From DATHZQ01 sp963823505 (lineage in GTDB: Bacteria > Actinomycetota > Acidimicrobiia > Spongiisociales > UBA5794), in NCBI GenBank assembly GCA_963823505.1, contig CAWGLY010000001.1:124001-188000 (forward strand): a DNA stretch of 64,000 bases. Reading direction: 5' to 3'. Each line of letters opens with the position of its first letter. The first letter of the stretch is position 1. The notes under the pieces were generated by a model that was given only the letters and a program-made list of their open reading frames with translations, did no database searches and was not told where the DNA came from. The position numbers and the translations under genes were made by a program. This document shows positions 55,164 through 64,000 of the stretch, piece after piece.

Positions 55164-55526
55164 ATGCCCAAGGGGTCGAAGTACGAGGGACCGCCCGAGG
55201 CGCTCGATGCGTACTTGTCGGTGGTCGAAAGGAGCCAGAGCGGTGCAGAGGTGAAGGGCGCCAAGAACCCGTACACCTCACGCAACGGTCACATGTTCAG
55301 TTTCCTCGATGCTGGCGGGACGATGGCGCTGCGCCTCCCTGACGAGATGACCGAGGAGTTCAGGTCGACCTACGACAGCGGCGACGTGATCCAATACGGC
55401 GCCACCATGCGCGGCTACTCATCGATCCCTGCGCAGTTGCTTGCCGACGCCGACACACTCAGAGCCTGGTTCGACCAGTCGTGGGAATGGATCGGGACGT
55501 TGCCACCCAAACCCACCAAGAAGTAG
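55164..55526 (+). CDS. Small protein, possibly TfoX-N-like
   Basis: 120 residues; GGGAGGTGA precedes ATG 55164. The segment GHMFSFLDAGGTMALRLPDEMTEEF and the end SWEWIGTLPPKPTKK recall TfoX N-terminal-like/YjbR-like small proteins, but the match is by shape only. Soluble, no cysteines. Unknown role. Confidence 0.7.
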   Translation: MPKGSKYEGPPEALDAYLSVVERSQSGAEVKGAKNPYTSRNGHMFSFLDAGGTMALRLPDEMTEEFRSTYDSGDVIQYGATMRGYSSIPAQLLADADTLRAWFDQSWEWIGTLPPKPTKK

Positions 55527-55702
55527 TTGCGGCAACGCTGGAGTCGGGCTGCCGGGCCAGGTGACGTCGTCGCAGACCGGGGAGAGCGACGCGGGAGTCA
55601 CACGTGAAGGTCCTGGAGAGTGCCGTGCGCCCAGCAAAGCCACTGCAGCGTCGGAGGCACACCGTCGGAGGCGCAACGTCGCGCCGGTTGTATCGTCGTT
55701 TG

Positions 55703-56827
55703 ATGCGATCGCGTCCCTGCCTGGCCGGCTTCCTCGTCGGATTGACGCTGTTGACCGGGGCGTGCAGCGGTGGAACGGCGACGACCGACACGGCCCCGCC
55801 CCCTGCTGCCGCTACGACCGGCCCACCCACGACGGTGGCTGCGGCAACGACAACAACCTTGCCGGAGACAACGGTGACAACCCTGCCAGCGACGACCACG
55901 ACCGTTCTCGAGCCGATCCCGCCGAGTGAGCTCGAGATCGTGGCGTATGCCGTGCCGGCGGGTTCACGCCCGCACGACGTCGCACCCGCAGCCGACGGCG
56001 GGGTCTGGTACACGGCACAGGGTTCCGGCGAGTTGGGATGGCTTGATCCAGCAACGGGCGACACGCGCCACATCAGCCTCGGCGCCGGCTCCCGGCCTCA
56101 TGGCGTCGTGATCGACGACCGAGGTGCGGCGTGGGTCACCGACGGCGGATTGAATGCCATCGTGAGGGTGGAGCCCGGCAGCGACGAGATCACGGTGTAT
56201 CCACTGCCGGCGGATCGGCCGAACGCCAACCTCAACACGGCTGCCTTCGATGGTGCGGGTCTGCTGTGGTTCACCGGTCAGGGCGGCATCCATGGCGTCC
56301 TCGACCCGGAGACGGGAGCCATGGAAGTGTTCGACTCGCCGCGGGGCCGTGGTCCGTACGGCATCACGGCAACACCGCTCGGCACGATCTACTTCGCCTC
56401 TCTGGCCGGCAGCTACGTGGGCCAAGTGGCGGCCGACGGATCCGTCACGGTGCTGGAGCCGCCGACGCCAGGCCAGGGCGCCCGCCGGGTGTGGTCGGAC
56501 TCCGCCGGGGCGATCTGGGTGAGCGAGTGGAACTCGGGCCAGCTCAGCCGCTTCGAGCCGGGCACCGCCTCATGGGGAACCTGGCCGCTTCCGGGTGCGG
56601 AGCCGCAGGCGTACGCGGTCTACGTCGACGCGACGGACATCGTCTGGGTGAGCGATTTCGGCGGAAACGCGATCCACCGTTTCGACCCGGCGCACGAGGC
56701 TTTCACCACCTTTGGGCTGCCGTCGAACCCTGGCGACGTGCGCCAGCTCCTCGGACGTCCCGGCGAGGTGTGGGGTGCCGAGTCCGCCGCCGACCAGCTC
56801 GTCGTCATCCGCGTCGGCAACGGCTGA
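55703..56827 (+). CDS. Vgb/streptogramin-lyase-like beta-propeller lipoprotein
   Basis: 374 residues from ATG 55703 (the frame is open to 55604 but ATG 55703 opens the signal peptide). Lipobox LLTGAC, a Thr-rich linker, then propeller blades with repeats such as GGVWYTAQGSGELGWLDPATG, GLLWFTGQGGIHGVLDPETG, GAIWVSEWNSGQLSRFEPG and IVWVSDFGGNAIHRFDPA. Resembles virginiamycin B lyase folds; whether it has lyase activity cannot be said. Surface-anchored. Confidence 0.87.
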   Translation: MRSRPCLAGFLVGLTLLTGACSGGTATTDTAPPPAAATTGPPTTVAAATTTTLPETTVTTLPATTTTVLEPIPPSELEIVAYAVPAGSRPHDVAPAADGGVWYTAQGSGELGWLDPATGDTRHISLGAGSRPHGVVIDDRGAAWVTDGGLNAIVRVEPGSDEITVYPLPADRPNANLNTAAFDGAGLLWFTGQGGIHGVLDPETGAMEVFDSPRGRGPYGITATPLGTIYFASLAGSYVGQVAADGSVTVLEPPTPGQGARRVWSDSAGAIWVSEWNSGQLSRFEPGTASWGTWPLPGAEPQAYAVYVDATDIVWVSDFGGNAIHRFDPAHEAFTTFGLPSNPGDVRQLLGRPGEVWGAESAADQLVVIRVGNG

Positions 56828-57305
56828 GTTCCGTCGCGAACCGTGGAGAAGGCGCCCCGTCTCGCGTTGCTGAAGGCGCATGAGGCTCGCCTTGCATCGT
56901 TCCATTTTGGAATCGCGCACCCGAGGCCAATGCCCGGGTCGGTCGGACCGTCGTCGCAAGAGGTGACGTGATCGAACAGCCACCGCCCCGACACATCAAA
57001 GTCGACCAGGCCGGCTGCATCGACGCCGGCAGAGGCGTCCACCGCTGATGCGGCGAGCCGATTCGGAGAGATCCTGCGTCCTCTACGATCTGTAGCCAAT
57101 CCGGTAACAGCGACACGCCGAGCCGCCGATCTCCCCGCAGCATCGAGCGCAGCTCGGCAGCTGAAGCGTGCGATTCGGCCTCGTCAGGCGTTGCGGCCAC
57201 GACTGTGCCCCTGGCGTGACCCTGCGGGACGCCTCGGTACCGCTACCGTGAGCTGAGCCAGCACGAAAGGATCCAGACCTGGCCCCGGACAGCGACGACT
57301 CTGCG
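56828..57305. other. 478-bp stretch, possible remnant on the minus strand
   Basis: No supported gene. Minus-strand open frames here switch between two frames over 56900-57200 with protein-like composition (for example AELRSMLRGDRRLGVSLLPDWLQ), which could be a decayed gene, but no family is recognised. Confidence 0.4.
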
Positions 57306-58349
57306 ATGAGGGGAGCGAGATCGCTCGATTCGGGGGAGACGGCTCCAACGGTGCCGCGCCATCGTACGGTGATGGTGGAACAGCCGCTTCCGGAACACAC
57401 AACCATTGCTCACCACGAAGCGGCGTCGACGATGGCCCTTCCTCCGCGGAGCATCGCCCCCGGCGAACCATTGCCACGGGAGATGCGCCGCATCACCGTC
57501 GGTCTGCTGGGAAAGGCGATCGCCGATCTTCGCCCGACGGACCAGGAATCCTTTGACCCCGGAGTGCATTCCGCCCGCAAGGGGATGAAGCGGCTTCGCG
57601 GCATCCTGCGTCTCGTCCGCGACGACATCGGCTACCGCGCCTACCGCGAAGAAAACGTCATGCTGCGCGATACCGCCAGGACCCTGGCTGCGGTGCGCGA
57701 TGCTTGGGTGCTCGTCGACACCCTTCGCTCGCTTCGCAAGAGGTATGGCGACCTGCTCGATGACGCCACTTTTGCGAAGCCGGAGGCCTGGTTGCTGAGC
57801 CGCCACGTGGAACGACACGATTTGGTCACTGGGCAAGTCGTGACCAACGCCATCGTCAACCTCGGTACCGCCCGGTCTCGCTTCAGCCGCTTCCCGATCG
57901 AGGGCATCGTCCGGAATGACTTCTCCGCCATTGCCGGAGGCATCGAGCGCGTCTATCGACGCGGTCATCGTGGACTGAAACATGCAAGCGCAACACGGGA
58001 CGTCCACGACCTACACGAATGGCGCAAGCGAGTGAAGTACCTCCGCTACCAAATGGAGGCCTTGACGCCGATGTATCCCACCCTGATCGGTTCCACGGCC
58101 CAGAGCCTTGACGAACTGGGAGAACTCCTCGGCGACGACCACGACCTCGCCGTGCTCGCCGAAACCATCCTCGAGCATCCTGAGTCCTGTCGTGACGAGC
58201 GCGAGCGCTGGATGCTGATCGCATTGATCCACGAGCGGCGCACCAATCTCCAGGCTCAGGCACTCTCCATCGGGACCGCCCTCTACGTCGAGAAACCCGG
58301 AGCCTTTGTCGACCGTATCGGAGCCTACTGGGAAGCCGGCCGCCGATGA
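57306..58349 (+). CDS. CHAD-domain protein (polyphosphate-binding)
   Basis: 347 residues. Two helical CHAD halves with the conserved basic faces: HSARKGMKRLRGILRLVR near residue 88 and HDLHEWRKRVKYLRYQM near 235, with DDHDLAVLAE between helices. CHAD domains bind inorganic polyphosphate. Start uncertain: the first 35 residues lack similarity and ATG 57372 is possible. The next gene is CYTH-like, the usual CHAD partner. Confidence 0.87.
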   Translation: MRGARSLDSGETAPTVPRHRTVMVEQPLPEHTTIAHHEAASTMALPPRSIAPGEPLPREMRRITVGLLGKAIADLRPTDQESFDPGVHSARKGMKRLRGILRLVRDDIGYRAYREENVMLRDTARTLAAVRDAWVLVDTLRSLRKRYGDLLDDATFAKPEAWLLSRHVERHDLVTGQVVTNAIVNLGTARSRFSRFPIEGIVRNDFSAIAGGIERVYRRGHRGLKHASATRDVHDLHEWRKRVKYLRYQMEALTPMYPTLIGSTAQSLDELGELLGDDHDLAVLAETILEHPESCRDERERWMLIALIHERRTNLQAQALSIGTALYVEKPGAFVDRIGAYWEAGRR

Positions 58350-58428
58350 CTCACGGGGCCTTTGTGGCCCAACAACATCAAGAAGCCTCTGGATCGCGGG
58401 CACCTGTGACCAGTATGGTGGTGCCACG

Positions 58429-59175
58429 ATGGCGACGCTTCCCCGCACTGATCGCAACGTGTTCGACCTCTCGGCTTTCCGCGGCGAAGGCGGCGCTGCG
58501 CCCGGCTTCGGGACGGTCCCCATTCTCGACACCTCCGAGCTCCGTTGGTTCGCTCCGGGGCCGCTCCCTCCGGGGGTGATCGCCTGGTTCACCTGCGACG
58601 GCACCATCGGCACCATCGAGGAGCGAACCGACGTCTACCAATTTCACCGCCTCCACGACATCGGGGTGAAGCGACGCGCTCGCGACATCCTCGAGGTCAA
58701 AGTACGACGATCGATTGGCGACGACCTGTCCGTTGCCGTCGGCCTCACCGCTCCGTTCGAAGAATGGCGCAAGTGGAGCCCCTTCAAAGGCGACCCGATG
58801 ACACCCTCGCCGGACGTCCCATGGATCGACGTTCACAAAGAGGTCATCACCCGCACTTTCCTCCTCCCCCATCACGAGGTGGTCGGACCGGCGTCGCATG
58901 TTGGCGACAGTCTCTCCGGCTGCGATGTCGAGATCGCTGCCGTCAACGTCGGCGGGCTCGAGTCATGGACGTTGGCGTTCGAGGCCTTCGGACCGAAATC
59001 CAATCGACGCCGCTCTGTTGCTTCCTCGTGGACCAACCTCGTCGCTGAGTCGGGCGGCTACGAGCAACTGGGCTCGCACTTTCAGCTGGCCGCCGGCTAC
59101 CCGGAGTGGCTCGCAGCAGCGGGCTCCACGAAGGAAGCAAACCCGGCTGCGTCGGTCGACCGACTGACGGGCTAG
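58429..59175 (+). CDS. Uncharacterised protein, possibly CYTH-like
   Basis: 248 residues from ATG 58429, 79 bases after the CHAD gene. The stretch ERTDVYQFHRLHDIGVKRRARDILEVKVRR, with alternating basic residues, recalls the tunnel strands of CYTH triphosphatases, and the CHAD neighbour supports it, but the EXEXK motif is not present. Otherwise unknown. A TATGGT box 10 bases upstream could be a -10 element. Confidence 0.6.
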   Translation: MATLPRTDRNVFDLSAFRGEGGAAPGFGTVPILDTSELRWFAPGPLPPGVIAWFTCDGTIGTIEERTDVYQFHRLHDIGVKRRARDILEVKVRRSIGDDLSVAVGLTAPFEEWRKWSPFKGDPMTPSPDVPWIDVHKEVITRTFLLPHHEVVGPASHVGDSLSGCDVEIAAVNVGGLESWTLAFEAFGPKSNRRRSVASSWTNLVAESGGYEQLGSHFQLAAGYPEWLAAAGSTKEANPAASVDRLTG

Positions 59176-59283
59176 AAGTCTGGGGAGCAATCGGATTTGG
59201 CGTGGGCACGCACCGTCACCATGAGTCGAGTGCGCTGCCGTCGTGTCGGCTCGACTCAGGACCAGGCCGGGCCGGCGCGGGGT

Positions 59284-59311
59284 GTTGGGCGTTGGGCGTT
59301 GGGCGTTGGGG
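59284..59311 (+). repeat. Four 7-bp tandem repeats before a methyltransferase gene
   Basis: GTTGGGC repeated three times plus GTTGGGG. It merges into the purine-rich ribosome-binding region of the gene starting at 59325, so a change in copy number would alter the spacing upstream of the start. Confidence 0.75.
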
Positions 59312-59324
59312 GGAGAATGCGCCT

Positions 59325-60050
59325 GTGGCCCGGATGCGGCATCATCATGCCGTGAACTGGCTGCCGGACGAACTCGCGTCGAGTGGTGTCGAGCACCTGA
59401 CAGTGGACGACATCGCCGCGTACGAACGGCGACGGAGGTTCGATCCGTCAGGGGAGATCGACCTCCTGCGAGACCTGGGTCTGTCAGGCCGAGACCGGAT
59501 TGTCGAGTTTGGCCCCGGGCCGGGTGCGTTCAGCATCGCCGCCGCCCAGGTGGTGAGTGAGGTGATCGCCGTCGACCCGTCACTTGCGATGTGCTCGTAT
59601 CTGGGCCAGCGGGCCGTCGAAGCCGGTCTCGACAACGTGACGATCGTCAACGCCGGGTTCCTGACCTATGAACACCGGGGGCCGCCCGTCCGGTTCGTCT
59701 TCTCCAAGAACGCGCTCCATCACCTCCCCGACTTCTGGAAAGCGGAGGCGCTGGGCCGGATCCACAGCATGCTGGAACCCGGAGGGGTGCTGCGGCTCCG
59801 CGATCTCGTGCTGTCCGTGCCACCTGATCAGGCACTCGAGCGGATATCGGCGTGGATCGACGACACTGCGTCGGACGAGGGCTGGAGCAGGGAAGCGCTC
59901 GTCGGTCACTTCCGATCCGAGTTCAGCACCTACACGTGGATCCTCGAGGCAACCTTGTCAGCGGTCGGGTTCGACATCACCGACACCGAGTACACCGACT
60001 CTGGGATCTTCGCCCGCTACACCTGCCGCGCCGGCCAGCCCCCGAACTGA
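59325..60050 (+). CDS. Class I SAM-dependent methyltransferase
   Basis: 241 residues from GTG 59325 (ATG 59334 is three codons inside). Motif I VEFGPGPGAFSIAAA, acidic residue in VIAVDPSLAM, and FSKNALHHLPDFWKAEAL typical of UbiE/type-11 methyltransferases. Substrate unknown. Translation signals are GGGGGGAGA fed by the tandem repeat at 59284-59311. Confidence 0.85.
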   Translation: MARMRHHHAVNWLPDELASSGVEHLTVDDIAAYERRRRFDPSGEIDLLRDLGLSGRDRIVEFGPGPGAFSIAAAQVVSEVIAVDPSLAMCSYLGQRAVEAGLDNVTIVNAGFLTYEHRGPPVRFVFSKNALHHLPDFWKAEALGRIHSMLEPGGVLRLRDLVLSVPPDQALERISAWIDDTASDEGWSREALVGHFRSEFSTYTWILEATLSAVGFDITDTEYTDSGIFARYTCRAGQPPN

Positions 60051-60085
60051 GTGGCGTCGTCGATTTGGAGGAGAGGCTGCGCGTC

Positions 60086-60364
60086 ATGGTGATGTCGCCG
60101 GAGGCCGTGGTAGGTGAGGTGACCGTCACCGATATCCACGTCACTCATAACTGGTATTCGGTGCGGATTTGGCCTTCACCAGCGCGCACTCCGAGGTGCC
60201 GTTCGACGCTACCAGAGCAAGCGGGCGTTCTCGTCCGGGATCAGGTGATCGGGGCGGATTTCGGGCCGTTGAGCTACTCAGGCGCAGCGGCGGTGTTGCC
60301 TCGGCTCAGTGAGTGTGTCAACGTTGGCGGTGACGGGTGCCGGCTCGTCGTCAGGCACGAATGA
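60086..60364 (+). CDS. Small hypothetical protein, weakly supported
   Basis: 92 residues; TTGGAGGAGAGG lies before ATG 60086, which is the main support. Composition is ordinary and no domain is recognised. It ends before a stretch that looks degenerate. Confidence 0.4.
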   Translation: MVMSPEAVVGEVTVTDIHVTHNWYSVRIWPSPARTPRCRSTLPEQAGVLVRDQVIGADFGPLSYSGAAAVLPRLSECVNVGGDGCRLVVRHE

Positions 60365-60733
60365 AGGGTGCTGCACCAGGCGGGCGGAGAGGCCATCGGG
60401 TTATAGTTGCCTATGGCTGATCAAGCACGGATGCGGCAGTTGGTCAGGCTCCCCGGGACGGCGGGTGGCGCCCATCATCCTGTGTTCGTCGGGCCCAACC
60501 CCTGCTGGCCCTAGTGGTAAGCCGCTCACGTTCACCCGAGATCTCCGAGCACCTCGGGTTTCGAACCGAGCGTCGACGTGGTCGCTGATGAGTTGCGAGA
60601 AGCCGGCGAGCGCCACCAAGCCGTGGACGCGAACGAGTCGTCGCCGCAGTACTACGCCGCCGTCATCCTCGACAGCTACGCCGAGACGGAGTGAAGGGTC
60701 GAACGTGCGCACCGTGCTCGAACCGGAGACTCG
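60365..60733. other. Probable gene remnants upstream of the cyclase gene
   Basis: A 31-codon frame at 60414 and, ending with TGA at 60692, a protein-like C-terminus (VADELREAGERHQAVDANESSPQYYAAVILDSYAETE) without a start. These look like pieces of one or two lost genes. The -35/-10 region of the cyclase gene should be here; none is clear. Confidence 0.4.
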
Positions 60734-63700
60734 ATGACGACGGAAGGATCGAGCGGATCGTCTGAGCGCCGCATCGTCACAGCGCTCTTCTGCGACGTCG
60801 TCGGCTCCACGACGATCGCCGAGACGATGGACCCCGAGGAGTGGAGCGAGATCGTCAACCGTGTGGTCGCCGCGATGGCGGCCGCGGTCGAACGGTTCGG
60901 TGGAACAATCGCCACGTTCGCCGGAGACGGCATTCTCGCCCTTTTTGGTGCCCCGATCGCGCACGAGGACGATCCCTACCGAGCGGTCAGGGCCGGACTG
61001 TCGATCATCGACGCGGTTCGCTCGCTTGCATACGAGCATGGCGGGCTCCGTGTTCGGGTCGGCATCAATACCGGGCTGGTCGTTGCCGGCGACATCGACG
61101 CCGGCAACCTCAACCTCTACTCGGCCCTCGGAGACACGCTGAACGTGGCCTCACGGCTGCAGACACTCGCCACTCCCGACACCATCGTCATCTCCGGAAC
61201 CACCTACGCGCTCATCTCCAATGACGTCGAGGTGAAGGGTCTCGGACCCGCCGACCTGAAAGGACGCGCCGGTTCAGTCGACGTCTACGAGGTGGTCTCG
61301 GTGAGGGGGTCCGACGAGCGCCGGAGAGGAATCGCCGGGCTCACGAGCCCGATGCTGGGCCGCGACACCGAACTCGCCGAGCTCACTGCGCTCATGCAGG
61401 CCGCAGCGGTGGGAACGGGAAGGGTCGTGGCGATCCTCGGCGAACCGGGGGTCGGCAAGAGCAGGCTGATCGAGGAGTTCGGACATGCAGTCGCACGGCA
61501 GGACACCGCCCTGTGGGCGGTGGGGCGGTGTGTCCCCTATGACGACGAGCTGCCCTTTCACCTCGTCGCTGCGCTGATTCGCTCACTCGCCGGTGTGTCA
61601 GCCTCCGACGAGCCGGAGGTCATCGCCAAGGCGGTCACCGAGTTGGCGAAGGCCGCTGGCCGGCCGGATGCGGCCGAGTTGTTGCATCGGCTCCTCGGCG
61701 TCGCCGGAGCCGTCGTCGGGGAAGCCCCCGAGCGGCTCCAGGACCAGTATTCCGAAGCCGTGTATGCCGTGGTGGCTGGACTCGGTCGTGAGCATCGTCC
61801 AGTCGTCTTGGTGTGCGAGGACGCCCACTGGGCAGACACGTCATCGGTGGAGCTCATGTCCGACCTGCTCGACCGTGCACCGTCAACCGCAGTGCTCCTC
61901 GCCGTGGTTCTGAGGCCGGACCGGGACTCTGAAGGCTGGGCGTTGCTGTCTCAGGCTCGGGTCGTTCTTGGAGAGTCGCTGACGGAGATGAATCTCGGCC
62001 CGCTCGACGAGCAGGACAGTCGGCGCATGGTGGCCAACCTGCTCGAGATCGAGTCGCTTCCCACCCACCTCCGGAATATGGTCCTCGAAAAGGCGGAGGG
62101 CAACCCGTTCTTCCTCGAAGAGGTGGTGCGGATGCTCATCGAACGAGACGTGGTCGAGGAACGGCAGGGGCGCTGGTTCGCAAAGCCGGGCATCGCACAA
62201 CTCGACGTGCCTGCCACCGTCCACGGTCTACTGGCGTCTCGGATCGACCTGTTGCCGGCCCCGGTTCGACGGGCGGGACGCGTCGCCGCCGTGATCGGAC
62301 GCCAGTTCCCGGCCGACCTCTTGGCCGCGGTTCACCCGATCGGAGACCGTCCAGAGGCGACGCTGCATCCCCACATTGCCGCGCTGGAGGCTCACGGGAT
62401 GATCCGGCTCGCACTCACCATGCCATCGGTCGAGTTCGTCTTCCGTCACGCCCTCATCCACGATGTGATGTATGAGGGCCTGTTGAAGCGGGAACGACGC
62501 GTCCTCCATCTCGCGGTCGCCCGGGCCATCGAAGTGATGTATCCAGACAGACTCGACGACCACGCTCCGGCACTCGCCCGCCACTACACCGAAGGAGGCG
62601 AGTCCGAGCGGGCGCTCGGCCACCTGCTCGCTGCCGGGCGCGCCGCGCTCACGCGGGGAGCGCGGGCGGAGGCCCACCGCTACTTCACCCAGGCCGTGGA
62701 GCTCGCTGACCAGGATTCCGACCCGATCACGATGATCGACGCTGCCATCGGCAAGGCGAGGAGCGGCGCGACCTTCACTCCCGGGCCCGAGGCCATCGCC
62801 CTGATCGAGTCCACCTTGCCAATCGCAGAAACACTCGATGATGCCGACCGGCTGGCCGCGCTGTACGTGCAGATCCTCAACGTCCGCAACATGCAGGGCG
62901 AGAGCTATCTCACCCAGCCGTACCGCGGTCAACTCGATCGGGCGTATGCGCTCGTCCCTCGCCTCGCCGACAAGGGGATCAAGGCGTCTCTCCAGGGGAT
63001 GATGGGTCTGGCGTACCGATCGGCCGATCAGTACGAAGAGTCGATCGAGCCGCTCACGCATGCAGTCGCCGGTCTTTCGAAGGCGGGACGGCTCAGCGAG
63101 GCGTCGTTCGATGCCTCGATGCTCGCCGACTCCCTCGCCACGATCGGATCGTTCGAAGAGGCCAAGAAGGTCATCGCCGGAGCCAGGCGCCTCGGTGTCG
63201 AGAGCGGGGATCCGAATGCGGTCGCCGACGCTGATCTGATCCACGGCCGGATCTTCGCCGAAGAGGGCGAGCTGGAGGAGGCACTCGTCCACACCCGGAA
63301 GGGACTCGAGGCGGCTGAGGCCATCGGCAACACCTTCTGCTCCCTGGCGGGCAACTTCATGGTCGCAGATCAGCAGCTCCGCCTCGGTGCCGTCGATGCC
63401 GCCATCACCCACCTCGAACGCAGCACCGGCCTCGCCGAGTACTGCAATGCGGGCGGCTACGAGGCGCTCGGGCAGGCCTGGCTCGCAGCAGCCAGGGCGC
63501 AACAGGGCGGGCTGGAGCCTTCGTCATTCGATGAGCCGTTGGCCATGGCCAGGCAAGCCGGGAGCCGCAGTGGGGAAGCCCTGGTTCGACTCCACCGCGC
63601 GGTCGCCACCGCCGGTTCTGGCCGCCCGGAGGATGCGTTCGACGACTTCGAGAGAGCCATCGAACTCTTCCACGAATTCGGCGGCCTCCCCAACGCTGCT

Positions 63701-63835
63701 CGGGCGCATCACGCATACAGTCAGGCGCTCGAGGCCGCAGGGAGGGTCGAAGACGCCGCGACCCATCTGAGGGATGCACAGAAGATCTTCTCCAGGCTCG
63801 GGATCAAACCAGACCCCGCAACTGCCAAACAGTAG
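60734..63835 (+). CDS. Class III adenylate/guanylate cyclase with AAA ATPase and TPR-like repeats
   Basis: 1033 residues. Residues 12-190: cyclase domain with metal aspartates Asp21 (ALFCDVVGST) and Asp65 (FAGDG) and the transition-state Asn/Arg in LGDTLNVASRLQ. The purine-specifying lysine position before FAGDG is Thr61. Residues about 205-560: STAND-type NTPase with GEPGVGKS and VLVCEDAHWAD. The rest: TPR-like helical repeats to the end. Related giant signalling proteins end in a LuxR HTH; this one does not. Likely a cyclic-nucleotide-linked sensor in the cytoplasm. Followed after 10 bases by the oxidoreductase. Confidence 0.9.
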   Translation: MTTEGSSGSSERRIVTALFCDVVGSTTIAETMDPEEWSEIVNRVVAAMAAAVERFGGTIATFAGDGILALFGAPIAHEDDPYRAVRAGLSIIDAVRSLAYEHGGLRVRVGINTGLVVAGDIDAGNLNLYSALGDTLNVASRLQTLATPDTIVISGTTYALISNDVEVKGLGPADLKGRAGSVDVYEVVSVRGSDERRRGIAGLTSPMLGRDTELAELTALMQAAAVGTGRVVAILGEPGVGKSRLIEEFGHAVARQDTALWAVGRCVPYDDELPFHLVAALIRSLAGVSASDEPEVIAKAVTELAKAAGRPDAAELLHRLLGVAGAVVGEAPERLQDQYSEAVYAVVAGLGREHRPVVLVCEDAHWADTSSVELMSDLLDRAPSTAVLLAVVLRPDRDSEGWALLSQARVVLGESLTEMNLGPLDEQDSRRMVANLLEIESLPTHLRNMVLEKAEGNPFFLEEVVRMLIERDVVEERQGRWFAKPGIAQLDVPATVHGLLASRIDLLPAPVRRAGRVAAVIGRQFPADLLAAVHPIGDRPEATLHPHIAALEAHGMIRLALTMPSVEFVFRHALIHDVMYEGLLKRERRVLHLAVARAIEVMYPDRLDDHAPALARHYTEGGESERALGHLLAAGRAALTRGARAEAHRYFTQAVELADQDSDPITMIDAAIGKARSGATFTPGPEAIALIESTLPIAETLDDADRLAALYVQILNVRNMQGESYLTQPYRGQLDRAYALVPRLADKGIKASLQGMMGLAYRSADQYEESIEPLTHAVAGLSKAGRLSEASFDASMLADSLATIGSFEEAKKVIAGARRLGVESGDPNAVADADLIHGRIFAEEGELEEALVHTRKGLEAAEAIGNTFCSLAGNFMVADQQLRLGAVDAAITHLERSTGLAEYCNAGGYEALGQAWLAAARAQQGGLEPSSFDEPLAMARQAGSRSGEALVRLHRAVATAGSGRPEDAFDDFERAIELFHEFGGLPNAARAHHAYSQALEAAGRVEDAATHLRDAQKIFSRLGIKPDPATAKQ

Positions 63836-63845
63836 GAGGCAGCAG

Positions 63846-64000
63846 ATGCCGGCAACCGACGTGATCGTGCTCGGGGTAGGCACGTGTGGTGAGGACCTCT
63901 CGCTCCGCCTGATGGCGAAGGGACTCCATGTCACCGGAATCGAGGCACGGCTCCTGGGCGGCGAGTGCCCGTACTTCGCGTGTCTCCCGACCAAGTCGAT
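63846..64000 (+). CDS. Pyridine nucleotide-disulfide oxidoreductase, partial
   Basis: First 51 residues only; the gene runs off the right edge. ATG 63846 follows TAGGAGGC. FAD-binding start VIVLGVGTCGEDLSLRLMAKG and the redox-active motif GGECPYFACLPTKS (Cys-x4-Cys) mark a mercuric reductase/lipoamide dehydrogenase-like enzyme. Confidence 0.85.
   Translation, partial: MPATDVIVLGVGTCGEDLSLRLMAKGLHVTGIEARLLGGECPYFACLPTKS

Noticed and set aside
60553..60570. tRNA-like T-arm (CTCGG, TTTCGAA loop, CCGAG)
   Set aside because: Loop is one base too long and no acceptor, D or anticodon arm can be folded around it.

Overview
The window reads as a high-GC actinobacterial chromosome segment, most like the class Acidimicrobiia. 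This is inferred from pervasive GTG/TTG starts, four-base ATGA/GTGA gene overlaps, substrate-binding lipoproteins with Asp/Thr/Ala-rich linkers, an F420/deazaflavin nitroreductase-family protein, DUF5808 and DUF4389 proteins, and a giant cyclase-ATPase. No rRNA, tRNA, CRISPR array, insertion sequence or prophage was seen.

Layout. 1-2143: a partial SDR, a two-domain GNAT and a small secreted protein. 2225-6856: succinate-semialdehyde dehydrogenase, then nagA, a Gfo/Idh dehydrogenase and a frame-disrupted nagB. 6927-8641: a small defence/addiction patch with VapBC, a second two-gene toxin-antitoxin-like pair under a leaderless palindromic promoter, and a mosaic of short duplicated gene fragments between them. 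8935-21668 (minus): a tightly overlapped operon of about twelve genes (SIS protein, ribose-type ABC transporter, Gfo/Idh, TIM-barrel isomerase, FAD-protein fragment, phosphotriesterase-like lactonase/hydrolase, Zn alcohol dehydrogenase, SDR, DUF4432 epimerase-like, MetE-like protein). It faces a GntR/UTRA regulator and ROK kinase (plus). A 17-nt element with one mismatch occurs in front of both the big operon and the gfo-nagB operon, suggesting one GntR regulon for amino-sugar or related carbohydrate use.

24386-26700: small regulators and membrane proteins, including an ArsR repressor with two matching palindromes. 26723-33039 (minus): vanadium haloperoxidase, ASPIC/UnbV beta-propeller, M24-like protein, GH1 beta-glucosidase. 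33252-36573: a xylose-type ABC transporter. 36615-37676: a DUF3179 protein in which the first Cys of the CPLC motif is an in-frame TGA followed by a SECIS-like hairpin, a candidate new selenoprotein and the most interesting object here.

37790-48846: Zn alcohol dehydrogenase, pirin, an FMN_bind/ApbE/DUF4405 extracytoplasmic flavin electron-transfer operon, Kup potassium transporter, PreTA dihydropyrimidine dehydrogenase, and small enzymes. 48881-60364: mostly isolated genes, including an orphan Hcp-like protein, PPK2, an SLH-type secreted protein, a Vgb-like propeller and a CHAD plus CYTH-like polyphosphate pair. 60734-64000: a 1033-residue class III cyclase-ATPase-TPR protein and the start of a pyridine nucleotide-disulfide oxidoreductase.
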